Shown: piece by piece, positions 1 to 6,974 of the stretch
Position numbering within the stretch: position 1 is the stretch's first letter
Layout of the letters: each line of letters starts with the position of its first letter
Source: PVC group bacterium
Lineage (GTDB): Bacteria > Verrucomicrobiota > Kiritimatiellia > SS1-B-03-39 > UBA6053
DNA: 9,446 nucleotides
Assembly (NCBI GenBank): GCA_003565035.1
Contig: PXDP01000201.1
Span: 1 to 9,446 of the forward strand
Reading direction: 5' to 3'
Notes under the pieces: model-generated
Told to the model about the DNA's origin: nothing
Seen by the model: only the letters and a program-made list of their open reading frames with translations
Database searches by the model: none
Made by a program: the position numbers and the translations under genes

Positions 1-746
1 ACATTTCCACCACTGCCGCCTTTGTTACCGCCGGGGCCGGGGTTCCGGTGGCCAAACACGGAAACCGGGGCGTCTCCAGTCGCAGCGGCAGTGCCGATGT
101 GCTCAAAGAACTCGGCGTGAATCTTGCCGCAGACTCCGAAATTATGGGCAAATGCCTGGATGAAATCGGCATCGCCTTTTTGTTTGCCCCCTCGCTGCAT
201 CCGGCCATGAAACATGCCATCGGCCCGCGCAAAGAGCTGGGCATCCGCACGCTGTTCAACATTCTCGGACCGCTCAGCAATCCCGCCCAGACCCGCCGCG
301 GGGTGCTGGGGGTTTACAGCAGTGCCATGGTGGATTTGGTGGCCAACGCCCTTGCGGAACTGGATGCCGTCCACATGTTTGTGGTGCATGGCGACGACGG
401 CCTCGACGAAATCACCACCACCACCACCACCGAAATCGCCGAAGTCAAACACGGAACCGTCCAGCGCTTCACCCTGAGTCCCGAGGAATACGGATTTGAC
501 CGTGCCGCGATTGAGGACCTGCAAGGGGGCGACCCGGCGGACAACGCGGAGATTACCCGGTCAATTCTCAGCGGTGCGCCCGGTCCCATGCGGGATATCA
601 CCCTGCTCAACGCCGCCGCCGCCATTCACGCCGGCGGCAAATCAAAGGATTTGGCGGAAGCCCTTGGCCTCGCCAAACGCTCCATCGACTCCGGAGCGGC
701 CCTCCAAAAGTTGGAGGCACTGGTTCGAATGACGAATGGGGAGTGA
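1..746 (+). CDS. trpD: Anthranilate phosphoribosyltransferase, 5'-truncated by window edge
   Basis: TrpD transfers phosphoribose from PRPP to anthranilate, the second step of tryptophan synthesis in the cytoplasm. The reading frame is open from base 3 to the TGA at 744-746, giving 247 visible residues. The family is usually about 340 residues, so roughly the first 95, including the glycine-rich PRPP loop, lie outside the window. The conserved blocks appear in family order: KHGNRGVSSRSGSADVLKEL (substrate-binding loop), then FAPSLHPAMKHAIGPRKELG, FNILGPLSNPA, and VHGDDGLDEI (metal/PRPP acidic motif). A GTG at 48 is an internal Val codon and not a start, because homology to the family continues upstream of it. 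After GLDEI there is a run of six Thr encoded by six ACC codons (414-431) where family members usually have a G-P-T. No other trp gene is visible downstream, so this is the end of its transcription unit. Identity is very secure. Confidence 0.96.
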   Translation, partial: ISTTAAFVTAGAGVPVAKHGNRGVSSRSGSADVLKELGVNLAADSEIMGKCLDEIGIAFLFAPSLHPAMKHAIGPRKELGIRTLFNILGPLSNPAQTRRGVLGVYSSAMVDLVANALAELDAVHMFVVHGDDGLDEITTTTTTEIAEVKHGTVQRFTLSPEEYGFDRAAIEDLQGGDPADNAEITRSILSGAPGPMRDITLLNAAAAIHAGGKSKDLAEALGLAKRSIDSGAALQKLEALVRMTNGE

Positions 747-753
747 CAAGTAG

Positions 754-784
754 CTCGGCGGACCCCGCCGGGAGTTATGGTTTT
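754..784 (+). terminator. Possible trpD terminator hairpin
   Basis: Eight bases after the trpD stop, GGCGG (757-761) can pair with CCGCC (765-769) around a 3-base loop, and the flanking CTC (754-756) can pair with GAG (772-774) across a two-base bulge. The T-rich stretch TTATGGTTTT follows. This fits a weak intrinsic terminator between convergent genes. The T tract is interrupted and merges into the palindrome pair, so the call is tentative. Confidence 0.35.
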
Positions 785-830
785 CCGATGATCGGAAAAG
801 CAGGCGCATGGTTTTCCGATCATCGGAAAA
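781..830. repeat. Palindrome pair, first instance (after trpD)
   Basis: Two 19-bp palindromes, TTTTCCGATGATCGGAAAA (781-799) and TTTTCCGATCATCGGAAAA (812-830), are separated by 12 bases, so the start-to-start period is 31. Each has perfect 9-base arms around one central base. The pair lies in the 99-bp gap between the converging trpD and surface-protein genes. The same palindrome family, in the same paired geometry, recurs at 8849-8896 and 9336-9383, which shows a dispersed repeat rather than a local accident. It resembles REP-like intergenic elements. The T-first, A-last order is not a standard terminator layout. Confidence 0.85.
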
Positions 831-845
831 CGCTCAGAAGCCCGA

Positions 846-1964
846 TTATTCCAGTTCGGCACCCGCCCGGAAGAAGCGGGGGCCGACGGGGAAATGGTCC
901 AGGCGGTAGATCCGTTCTTTGAGGCCGGGGTCGTGGTAGACAGGGTCATCCTCTACTAAAATCAAGGTGTCGGATGTCCATTCCCCTTGGGTCAGGGAGG
1001 TGGTGAATTCGGGTTGGGTTTGGAGATCGGTCATGCCGGTACGCATGTGGAGTCGGACGGCGGGCCAGAGGTCCCCCGCATCTTCGACGAAAAGAAGCTC
1101 CACAGTGGGATCGTTGCCGAAGGCGTAGCGCTGGGCGTTGGTAAAGCCGAGGGTTTCGCCCAGGGCGTTTACGGCGTTGACGGAGGGACCGCTGATGGCA
1201 TTGTCGCTGATGTGATCGGGCCGGAAATGGGTGCGGCGCCAGTGCTCGTAGTCGTCATAGGTTCCTCCGTCGGTGATTTGGAAACGAAAGGTGTCGGTGC
1301 CGGAGTGGATAAGGTTTTCTTCTCGGTCAAAATCTTCATGATCCTGCTTTAAGTCAAAGGCCTCAAAGCGGAAAGTGAGGTCGTAGGTGCCGGGATGGCT
1401 GAAGGCCCAACTGTAGTGCAGGTGGTTCCCTGGCGTCATGGTGAGGGTATTGTTGGGAGGCGTGAGTTCCGAACTCATGAGCAGAGTAATATTACCTGAA
1501 AAGATACGGTACACTGAAACTCTGGAGCCCGGGGGAGCGGTTACGGATTCGAGAATCATATTGATTTCAGCCAAATGTCCCACGCTCTCATCTTCGGTGG
1601 CAAAGCCGAGATACGGAAGGGTATTTGGCACTCCGTTGAATGGAAGGATATAAATCGGTTCGCCTGCGGCGACGCCCAGGAAATCCCACTGTGTGCCGGA
1701 TGGACGATTTGCGGGGGGTGTGGCGTCATCAAAGATTCCCAGAGCCCGGATTTCGTGGGTGGAAAATCCGGCGTCATTTGAGATTTGACCCTCGATGTTT
1801 GCGCCATCGTTTTGCCAGTACCCCATGATTTGCCCGCCGACAATCCTGGGGCCGATATCGATATGGCCGGACGTGTAGGCTCGATACTCAAAAAGTTCTG
1901 CCTGCAAAAGTGCAGGCAGAACCATGAGGAAGGGGGTTATGCGGTTGGAAAATGCGTTAGGCAT
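846..1964 (-). CDS. Choice-of-anchor M domain surface protein
   Basis: This is a 372-residue predicted exported protein. The N-terminus is signal-peptide-like: Arg near residue 8, a hydrophobic stretch at about 11-20, and probable cleavage after LLQA (residue 22). The family pattern of choice-of-anchor M proteins is visible: GHIDIG at 33-38, WDFLGVAAGEPIYILP at 93-108 followed by LPYLGFATE, and HLHYSWAFSHPGTYDLTFRF at 181-200 ending in DTFRFQI. The C-terminus (RYAFGNDP at 279-286, FFRAGAELE at the end) resembles a C-terminal segment common in verrucomicrobial exported proteins. There is no PEP-CTERM tail or other sorting signal, unlike the upstream neighbour. Its ATG overlaps the end of that gene by 8 bases (1957-1964), so the two are likely translationally coupled. 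No good ribosome site precedes it. Ligand and exact role are unknown; binding or scaffolding at the cell surface is inference. Confidence 0.8.
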   Translation of the reverse strand: MPNAFSNRITPFLMVLPALLQAELFEYRAYTSGHIDIGPRIVGGQIMGYWQNDGANIEGQISNDAGFSTHEIRALGIFDDATPPANRPSGTQWDFLGVAAGEPIYILPFNGVPNTLPYLGFATEDESVGHLAEINMILESVTAPPGSRVSVYRIFSGNITLLMSSELTPPNNTLTMTPGNHLHYSWAFSHPGTYDLTFRFEAFDLKQDHEDFDREENLIHSGTDTFRFQITDGGTYDDYEHWRRTHFRPDHISDNAISGPSVNAVNALGETLGFTNAQRYAFGNDPTVELLFVEDAGDLWPAVRLHMRTGMTDLQTQPEFTTSLTQGEWTSDTLILVEDDPVYHDPGLKERIYRLDHFPVGPRFFRAGAELE

Positions 1965-2820
1965 TGCGGTTTTTCAGTTTACGGGCCCCGATTAAGCCGA
2001 TGGCTCCGGTGAGGAGCAGCATGATGGTGGAGGGTTCGGGGATGACGTTGAAGGTGAGGGTGGTATTGCCGGTAGAGGCTGTTGCACCATGCGCTCCGCC
2101 GACTCCGTCGAGATCAAAGGCTAAGACGTATTGTCCTAATTCCGAGAAGCCCCAGTTCCGGTGGACATGGGTGTAATTTCCGAAAATCGCAGCGTTTTCG
2201 CCTGCGGCGGTGTTCATCATAGGGGACAGGGGGTCACCGAATTCATCAAAGCTTGTTATCATCACATGTGGAGAGCCTGCTGTGCTCAGAGAGATTCCGT
2301 TGAAAAAGGAGTTTGCAAGGTCCAAGGTCATGATGAAGCCTTCGTTATTATCGAATTGTTGCACATTCCCTGAACCAAAATCTTCTCTCAGACGGGTGCG
2401 GATGCCCAGGTCCGGTGAGGTCCCGGCACTGTGCCAGGGGGATCCGGAAGCACGGGAAAGCCAAAAATCGGTGCCGCCCTCTTGAATTTGCTCACTGGTT
2501 TGCACATTTACGGTCAAGCTGGAGAAAACATAGTCGCCGGTGTTTCCCGCCGAGTTGGGAACCTGATTCCCCACAATGCCTGTCCATGTTGACGGGGAGG
2601 ATGTGTTATTAAAGGGTGACGTTAGTCCCGTGGCATCCGCTGATGTGGGCTGACCCGCAGTCCCTTTGGCTCTAAAGACCGTTACCCAGTTATTGGCATC
2701 ACTGTCATAATAGAAGGTGAGGTCGGCGGCGTTGCCGTTGAAGGTTATATCCTGGGCGGAAAGAAAGGGGGAGATGCCGGCGACTAAAAGGCCGATGAGA
2801 AGTTTGCGTGTGTTGTTCAT
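1957..2820 (-). CDS. PEP-CTERM sorting domain surface protein
   Basis: This is a 287-residue exported protein. Residues 1-22 form a signal peptide: basic TRK, then a hydrophobic LLIGLLVAGISPFL core, with cleavage likely after LSA (residue 22). The C-terminus is a classical PEP-CTERM signal: VIPEPS at 259-264, a hydrophobic helix at about 265-279, and the basic tail RKLKNRN. Such tails are recognised by exosortase in the inner membrane, which typically delivers proteins to an exopolysaccharide-associated surface. Just before it, HVHRNWGFSELGQYVLAFDL (218-237) matches the histidine-rich repeat of choice-of-anchor M domains, so this protein and its downstream neighbour appear to share a domain type. 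The ATG at 2820 has AAGGAA about 10 bases upstream. It is the first gene of a two-gene unit, and an operator-like motif lies 25 bases upstream. No exosortase gene is in the window. Confidence 0.85.
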   Translation of the reverse strand: MNNTRKLLIGLLVAGISPFLSAQDITFNGNAADLTFYYDSDANNWVTVFRAKGTAGQPTSADATGLTSPFNNTSSPSTWTGIVGNQVPNSAGNTGDYVFSSLTVNVQTSEQIQEGGTDFWLSRASGSPWHSAGTSPDLGIRTRLREDFGSGNVQQFDNNEGFIMTLDLANSFFNGISLSTAGSPHVMITSFDEFGDPLSPMMNTAAGENAAIFGNYTHVHRNWGFSELGQYVLAFDLDGVGGAHGATASTGNTTLTFNVIPEPSTIMLLLTGAIGLIGARKLKNRNA

Positions 2821-2845
2821 GAAGTTCGTTTCCTTGGGGTTTTAT

Positions 2846-2867
2846 CGATAACAATTTATCAATATCT
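2846..2867 (-). promoter_or_regulatory. Operator-like motif upstream of the PEP-CTERM gene
   Basis: On the minus strand this reads as an imperfect inverted repeat, TGATAA-N4-TTATCG. It matches the site at 5996-6017 in 20 of 22 bases, and both lie 20-25 bases before a start codon on the same strand. A plausible promoter overlaps it: TTGACG (2882-2887, minus strand), then 17 bases, then the weak -10 TATTGA (2859-2864). Binding here would cover the -10, consistent with repression. The binding protein is not known. Confidence 0.55.
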
Positions 2868-2870
2868 GTA

Positions 2871-2904
2871 TTTTTTCGCTACGTCAACGAAAAGGGCGAA
2901 AAAA
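2871..2904. repeat. Inverted repeat with A/T-rich arms
   Basis: TTTTTTCGC (2871-2879) and GCGAAAAAA (2896-2904) are perfect 9-base inverted arms around a 16-base centre. They fill the gap between the stop of the spermidine-synthase-like gene and the promoter of the PEP-CTERM gene. The order (T tract first, A tract last) reads the same on both strands and does not give an RNA hairpin followed by U residues, so a protein site or DNA-bend role is as likely as termination. Confidence 0.4.
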
Positions 2905-2906
2905 AT

Positions 2907-5207
2907 TCATTTGAAGATTTTCCGCCAGGTCTGGAAGCGTATCTCTGTGAGGTAGGGTGCTTTGTTTCCGTACTGTAGCAGGACACGGCTGGCATCGAGT
3001 TCGAGATGCAGATTATCGAGCGTGTTCAGGGGAGAGAGGGGCTGTTGAGGTGCGGGAAGTGTGTGAAGCGAAAGTGCTTGCAGTGCGGCGAGGGTGGGGA
3101 TTTCCGGATCGGTCAGGTTTTCGGCGGTGAGACGGGTTTTTGCGGTGTTCCAGTCGAGTCGGCCGTTTTTCCAGCCGATGAGTCCCAGAGCGGGGGACTC
3201 GGGTGAGGTTTCGCGAAGGATCAAGTGGGTAGTGCCGAAAACGGTTCGGAAGCTGTTGAGGATGAGGGTGACTTGCTCTTCGGTGAGTTGATACAGCGGC
3301 AGCCACATACAGAAGAGTCCGTCGGGTGCGAGAGCGGCGCGGCAGGCGGTGAAGTGTTCGACGGTGAAGAGGCGGCCTTCGCCGGGTCCCCAGGGAAGGA
3401 AGAGGTCGCTGACGAGCACGTCAAAACGATCAGGGCTGGCGGCGACCCAGGTACGGGCGTCTTCGATGTGGACGGTGGAGCGGGGATCGGTGTACCAGTT
3501 GCGGTTTTCGGTGGCGAACCATTGGTGGGCGGCTTGGGCGACGGTGCTGGAGAGTTCCGCAGTTTCAACGTGTTCGACGGCGGTGTGATCGAGGGCGGCA
3601 CCGGGGGAGATGCCGGTGCCGGCCCCGAGGAAGCCCACGCGGTGAGGCGTGGGGTGCAGCAGCAGGGGGATGTGGGCCTGCCGTGCCTGGGCGGGGGTGG
3701 CGGCGGATGATCCGAGGATATACTGATTGTACATGAGGATGGCCCGGCCCATGGCGGGGTGATCCAGGATGGCGAAACTGCCTTCGCGTCCGTGGGATTC
3801 TTCACGGACATGCGGGCGCAGGGAGGGATGCGTGGTGGGCAGCGACGGGAAAACCTGCAGGCTGATGTAGCCGCCGACGAAAAACAGGGCCAGGGCGGCC
3901 CGGCGGATCCAGGGTGATGGATGCGGCGGGATGAGCAGGTTGGCGGCAAACAGGTAGAGGGTTCCGAGCAGTCCCAGCGTGCCAAAGGGGCCGAAGGCGG
4001 GGAGGAGGAAACGGTAGGCCGCTTCCGCGCCCAGCCATCCGCCGAGTCCGTTCACCGCCAGGAGACCGCCCCAGCGGGCGCCGGTGGACTGCGTGGAGCC
4101 CTGGGCACTCAGCCGGGCGGCAAGCGGAAACCAGAGTCCGGCAAAAAAGACGGCGGGTCCGAACACGAGGAGACTGAACAGGACAATGCGGAGAAAAAAT
4201 GCCGTCAGAGAGGCCGCCGGGGTATCCACCGGAAAATGAGGAGCAAAGGTGTGAAAGAGAAACGGGCTGATCCACAAAGCGATTCCCGCCGAAATTGCGG
4301 TGATGAAAAGGCCGTTCTCCCGCCAAAAAGGAGAGAGCGGCAAGGTGGCGACCGAAAGACCGCAAACCGCAAGAATACCAATGAAGGCAAAAAGGATGGC
4401 TCCCGGCGCAAAAAACGAGAGGGGGGCGACCAGTTGCACGAGCATGAGGGCGTTGATTTCCAGGGCCAGAACCAGAAATCCTGAAAGCGCGGCCACGGCC
4501 AGAAGCGTTCGTGGCGAGGGGACGGCGGCGGGAACGTTGTCGGATTTCGGGGGGGCTGGGACGGGGGAAAGCGGGCTGGAGAAATGATCGAAGCAGAGAT
4601 AAACGACGGTGGAAAGCAGGTTTCCAACAATCACCCAGCGCATGGCGGAGAAAAGACCTGCACCTGCAGGAAGATAGAGAATTCCGAAGAGAATGCCGGC
4701 CAGGGCACCGAAGGTGTTGGCGACATAAAGGGGCAATCCGGGATCCCGGTCGGCGTTGCGGTCTGTGTGAAGCGCGGAACCGGCCATGGGCAGAAAAAAG
4801 CCCATGGCAAAGGCGGGCGGGAGCACCAACAGAACCGAAAGCGCGGTTTTCAGGAGGGCCCCCGGTGTCGCAAGCAGCCGTTCCGCACCCAGCCAGGGCC
4901 AGAGGGGGTCGGCCCAGAGGGGCAGGGTGAGCATGGGAACCGAAAGCAATGCCACGCCGAATTCCGCCAGCGCGGCCATGCGCCAGGGCCGCTGGGTGCG
5001 GGCGGCGATCCGGCCGGCGACCTGGGCACCGAGGGCGAGTCCGAGGAAAAAACATGCGAAAACGCGGGCGGTGGAGCCGGCGGCGGCCCCCATCAGGTCG
5101 ACCATCCGGCGGGTCCAGAGAAGCTGTTGGGCCAGAGCCAACGCACCGCTGAAAAATGCCATGGCCAGGATCAGCGGGCCGGGCGGAGCTGAACGGGACG
5201 GGTTCAT
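2907..5207 (-). CDS. Fused multi-pass membrane / spermidine-synthase-like protein
   Basis: This is a 766-residue protein. Roughly residues 12-455 are membrane: many hydrophobic helices in two blocks separated by a Pro/Ser-rich linker near 210-232. Residues about 475-690 are a class I Rossmann fold of the polyamine aminopropyltransferase type: NQYILGS (494-500) where the family has its substrate loop, GAGTGIS (528-534) nucleotide loop, an acidic strand end at E548-E551, IEDAR (581-585), and SDLFLPWG (600-607) in place of the usual DxxDP active-site motif. This is the known fused MFS/spermidine synthase architecture, whose substrate is mostly unproven. No S-adenosylmethionine decarboxylase gene is nearby, so true spermidine synthesis should not be assumed. 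The ATG lies only 6 bases after the stop of the upstream pseudopilin gene, implying one transcript and coupled translation; no clear ribosome site is present. Confidence 0.85.
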   Translation of the reverse strand: MNPSRSAPPGPLILAMAFFSGALALAQQLLWTRRMVDLMGAAAGSTARVFACFFLGLALGAQVAGRIAARTQRPWRMAALAEFGVALLSVPMLTLPLWADPLWPWLGAERLLATPGALLKTALSVLLVLPPAFAMGFFLPMAGSALHTDRNADRDPGLPLYVANTFGALAGILFGILYLPAGAGLFSAMRWVIVGNLLSTVVYLCFDHFSSPLSPVPAPPKSDNVPAAVPSPRTLLAVAALSGFLVLALEINALMLVQLVAPLSFFAPGAILFAFIGILAVCGLSVATLPLSPFWRENGLFITAISAGIALWISPFLFHTFAPHFPVDTPAASLTAFFLRIVLFSLLVFGPAVFFAGLWFPLAARLSAQGSTQSTGARWGGLLAVNGLGGWLGAEAAYRFLLPAFGPFGTLGLLGTLYLFAANLLIPPHPSPWIRRAALALFFVGGYISLQVFPSLPTTHPSLRPHVREESHGREGSFAILDHPAMGRAILMYNQYILGSSAATPAQARQAHIPLLLHPTPHRVGFLGAGTGISPGAALDHTAVEHVETAELSSTVAQAAHQWFATENRNWYTDPRSTVHIEDARTWVAASPDRFDVLVSDLFLPWGPGEGRLFTVEHFTACRAALAPDGLFCMWLPLYQLTEEQVTLILNSFRTVFGTTHLILRETSPESPALGLIGWKNGRLDWNTAKTRLTAENLTDPEIPTLAALQALSLHTLPAPQQPLSPLNTLDNLHLELDASRVLLQYGNKAPYLTEIRFQTWRKIFK

Positions 5208-5213
5208 CGGGTT

Positions 5214-5975
5214 TTAGCGGGGGGCCTTCCCCGGCTCGCCGGGATTGTTGCCGGCTTCGATCCATTCTTTCATTACCGAGGCGCGGAGATTTTGCACACC
5301 CCCGTCGGCGTAGAGGTAGTTGGAATCCCCCCGGGTACGGTCAGAGGAACGGTTCCCCCGCCGGAAGCGGTCGGCTTCGACATCGCTCAAAAACCGAACC
5401 CAGTTGGTCCACTCATTTGTATGGGTGTGATCGTTGGTTGCACCGGTTCCCGTGTTATCCGAGACGATGAACGCCATCATGGTGCGGGTGGGGTTCGGGA
5501 TGTCGAACAAGCCGTTGATATTACTACCCAAGACGTTGCCGAAATCATCGGTCTGGGTATCAAAAAGAATGTCGTTCACGATATAACTGGTTCCGCCCCG
5601 GCGCAGGCGCTCGGCACCATTGGGGTCGGCGGGAGAGATCCGGATCTGATCCATATTGCCCAAATAAGATGCCAAGAGAAAGATCCACGATTCCTCTTCG
5701 TTTTGACCTGTCGCATGCCGGGTGGGGGGGAGGCGGCCGCGGTGTTCCGTGGCATAGGTCAGGATGCCCAGGCCGATCTGCCGCATGTTGGACATGCATT
5801 GCGTGCGCCGGGCCGAAAGCAGGGCCCGGGAAACGCCTCCGGCGGTGAGCCCCATAAGAAGCAGGATAATGGTGACCACCACCAGCATTTCGATCAGCGT
5901 GAACCCCCCGCGCCGTATCGAGCCGCCGCGATAGGAGGAGGGAGATTTGTTCAGGGGGTAAAGAGGGGTAGCCAT
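5214..5975 (-). CDS. Type II secretion-like pseudopilin (prepilin N-terminal cleavage/methylation)
   Basis: This 253-residue protein starts with a 24-residue leader ending RRGG, followed by FTLIEMLVVVTIILLLMG. A prepilin peptidase would cut after G24 and methylate F25, and the conserved Glu at mature position 5 (E29) is present. The hydrophobic helix runs to about residue 43. Next come CMSNMRQIGLGILTYATEHRGRLPP, typical of the large PVC family of GspG-like pseudopilins, and the C-terminal NYLYADGGV, a variant of the H-X9-DG motif in which the His is not in its usual place. Such proteins are abundant in planctomycete and verrucomicrobial genomes, and most have no assigned substrate. AAGGGG lies about 8 bases before the ATG, and an operator-like motif lies 20 bases upstream. 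The gene is the first of a two-gene unit with the fused membrane/spermidine-synthase-like gene. Confidence 0.9.
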   Translation of the reverse strand: MATPLYPLNKSPSSYRGGSIRRGGFTLIEMLVVVTIILLLMGLTAGGVSRALLSARRTQCMSNMRQIGLGILTYATEHRGRLPPTRHATGQNEEESWIFLLASYLGNMDQIRISPADPNGAERLRRGGTSYIVNDILFDTQTDDFGNVLGSNINGLFDIPNPTRTMMAFIVSDNTGTGATNDHTHTNEWTNWVRFLSDVEADRFRRGNRSSDRTRGDSNYLYADGGVQNLRASVMKEWIEAGNNPGEPGKAPR

Positions 5976-5995
5976 ACAGAAACCCCTTTAACTCA

Positions 5996-6017
5996 CGATA
6001 ACGATTTATCAACATCT
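5996..6017 (-). promoter_or_regulatory. Operator-like motif upstream of the pseudopilin gene
   Basis: This is the second copy of the motif at 2846-2867. On the minus strand it reads TGATAA-N4-TTATCG, with GATAA and TTATC as perfect inverted arms. It sits 20 bases before the pseudopilin ATG in the 79-bp gap after the AraC-family gene. No convincing -35 was found here. Conservation of the motif while the surrounding bases differ argues for a protein-binding site. Confidence 0.55.
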
Positions 6018-6054
6018 TTAGATGGGATTCGCCTGCGGGCGTACGGAACCCACA

Positions 6055-6852
6055 TCAGGTGCGCGCCTTTGAGGCGGGGGTGCCGTAGTGGCGTTTATAG
6101 GCGCGGTGGAAGGTTTGCACGGAGGCGAACCCGCTGAGGGCGGCGATGTCTTCGAGGGGCATATGGGTGCTGAGGTTGAGGAGGCTGCGGGCGTGCTCCA
6201 GACGGAGCCGGCGCAGAAAGGCGGCTGGACTTTCGCCGTAGCGGGCGTTGAATTCACGGCTGAAATGCTCCCGGCTGATCCCGATCTCGGTACACCATTC
6301 TTTGAGATTTTTGTGCTCACGGCAGCGGGTCTCGAGCAGATGCCGTCCATAGGCGACGGGATCGCTCCGGCGCGTGTCACGGCCCTGTTCCCGGTGGAGG
6401 CTGAGCAGCAGTCGGTAGATGCATTCGGCGTGGGTGATCCGGTCCGCGGGCCGCCCGGTTTCAAATTCGGAGAGGAGCTGAAGGAGGAGCCGATGGGCAT
6501 CGCCTCCGGTCTCCATACGGAGCACGGGGCCGTACTGGCTGCGCAGGCCTTCGAAGAGTTCGGATACCCCCGCTTGGGGATCCATGACGATGTATTCGGT
6601 CGCGTACGGCAGGCTGGAGTCCGCCGTGAGTCCGTAATGGCTGTCTTCCCCGTGGCGGAACAGCATGGCCTGACCGGGATGCACCTCCGTGGACGAGTTG
6701 CCGCAGGTGAACCCGCAGCTTCCGCTCAAGGTGCGCTGGATCACCAGCCCCTGATCAGGGGGGCGGGTCCGGTTGTCCCACTGGTAGGCGCGGGTGGTGT
6801 GGATTTCCCGGCGGACCAGGCGGATGTCGGGAAAGACGGTTGGCGGGGGCAT
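6055..6852 (-). CDS. AraC-family transcriptional regulator
   Basis: This is a 265-residue protein from the ATG at 6852. The frame is open further up to 6948, but those 32 extra residues are a hydrophobic translation of A/T-rich promoter DNA that contains the direct repeats and the -10 of the divergent gene, so the shorter start is preferred. Residues about 35-92 form a cupin-like sensor region (SGSCGFTCGNSSTEVHPGQA, then HGEDSHYG). Residues about 182-262 form the double helix-turn-helix domain: NLKEWCTEIGISREHFSREF for the first motif, and PLEDIAALSGFASVQTFHRA followed by YKRHYGTPAS for the second, both close to the AraC consensus. It is transcribed divergently from the GH4 gene, the usual arrangement for a sugar-responsive regulator and its target. 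The inducer is not known; an alpha-galactoside or its product is a guess from context. Confidence 0.9.
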   Translation of the reverse strand: MPPPTVFPDIRLVRREIHTTRAYQWDNRTRPPDQGLVIQRTLSGSCGFTCGNSSTEVHPGQAMLFRHGEDSHYGLTADSSLPYATEYIVMDPQAGVSELFEGLRSQYGPVLRMETGGDAHRLLLQLLSEFETGRPADRITHAECIYRLLLSLHREQGRDTRRSDPVAYGRHLLETRCREHKNLKEWCTEIGISREHFSREFNARYGESPAAFLRRLRLEHARSLLNLSTHMPLEDIAALSGFASVQTFHRAYKRHYGTPASKART

Positions 6853-6860
6853 AAGTGAAC

Positions 6861-6894
6861 ATATCACAAAATGCATATAAAATATCAAGAAATG
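6861..6894. promoter_or_regulatory. Candidate AraC-type half-sites (direct repeat, 21 bp period)
   Basis: ATATCACAAAATG (6861-6873) and ATATCAAGAAATG (6882-6894) match in 11 of 13 bases and start 21 bp apart, about two helical turns. AraC-family dimers typically bind such direct repeats. On the minus strand a possible regulator promoter (TTGATA, 17 bases, GATATG) overlaps both half-sites, which would allow autoregulation. The promoter would place the start of transcription at or next to the regulator ATG, so that transcript could be almost leaderless. Confidence 0.5.
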
Positions 6895-6947
6895 TCCCAT
6901 AAAAAATGAAGTGAGGACCTGTAGGATGTCACGTATCGTTTGCATCA

Positions 6948-6967
6948 TATAATTTCAACCTCAGGAG
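6948..6967 (+). promoter_or_regulatory. GH4 gene -10 box and ribosome binding site
   Basis: TATAAT (6948-6953) is a consensus -10. The -35 region 17 bases upstream (GATGTC, 6925-6930) is poor, which is typical of an activator-dependent promoter. AGGAG (6963-6967) lies 7 bases before the ATG at 6975 and supports that start. The -10 is only about 20 bases from the ATG, so the leader is very short. Confidence 0.55.
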
Positions 6968-6974
6968 ACATGTT

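Noticed and set aside
626..949. A minus-strand frame containing FPMIGKPCACFSDHRK across the trpD 3' end.
   Set aside because: It is the translated palindrome pair plus shadow of trpD; the same peptide pattern arises from the other palindrome pairs.
2871..2904. An intrinsic terminator for the spermidine-synthase-like gene.
   Set aside because: The arms run T tract first and A tract last, so no U-run follows a GC stem on either strand.
3802..5265. A 487-codon open frame on the minus strand inside the membrane/spermidine-synthase-like gene.
   Set aside because: Its Arg/Pro/Gly-rich composition is that of a shadow frame in GC-rich DNA; the frame of the 766-residue protein has clear motifs.
6853..6948. 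A longer start for the AraC-family gene at 6948, adding 32 residues with a hydrophobic segment.
   Set aside because: The extra segment is A/T-rich promoter DNA, has no ribosome site at any of its ATGs, and would place the GH4 -10 next to the regulator start codon and the direct repeats inside coding DNA.
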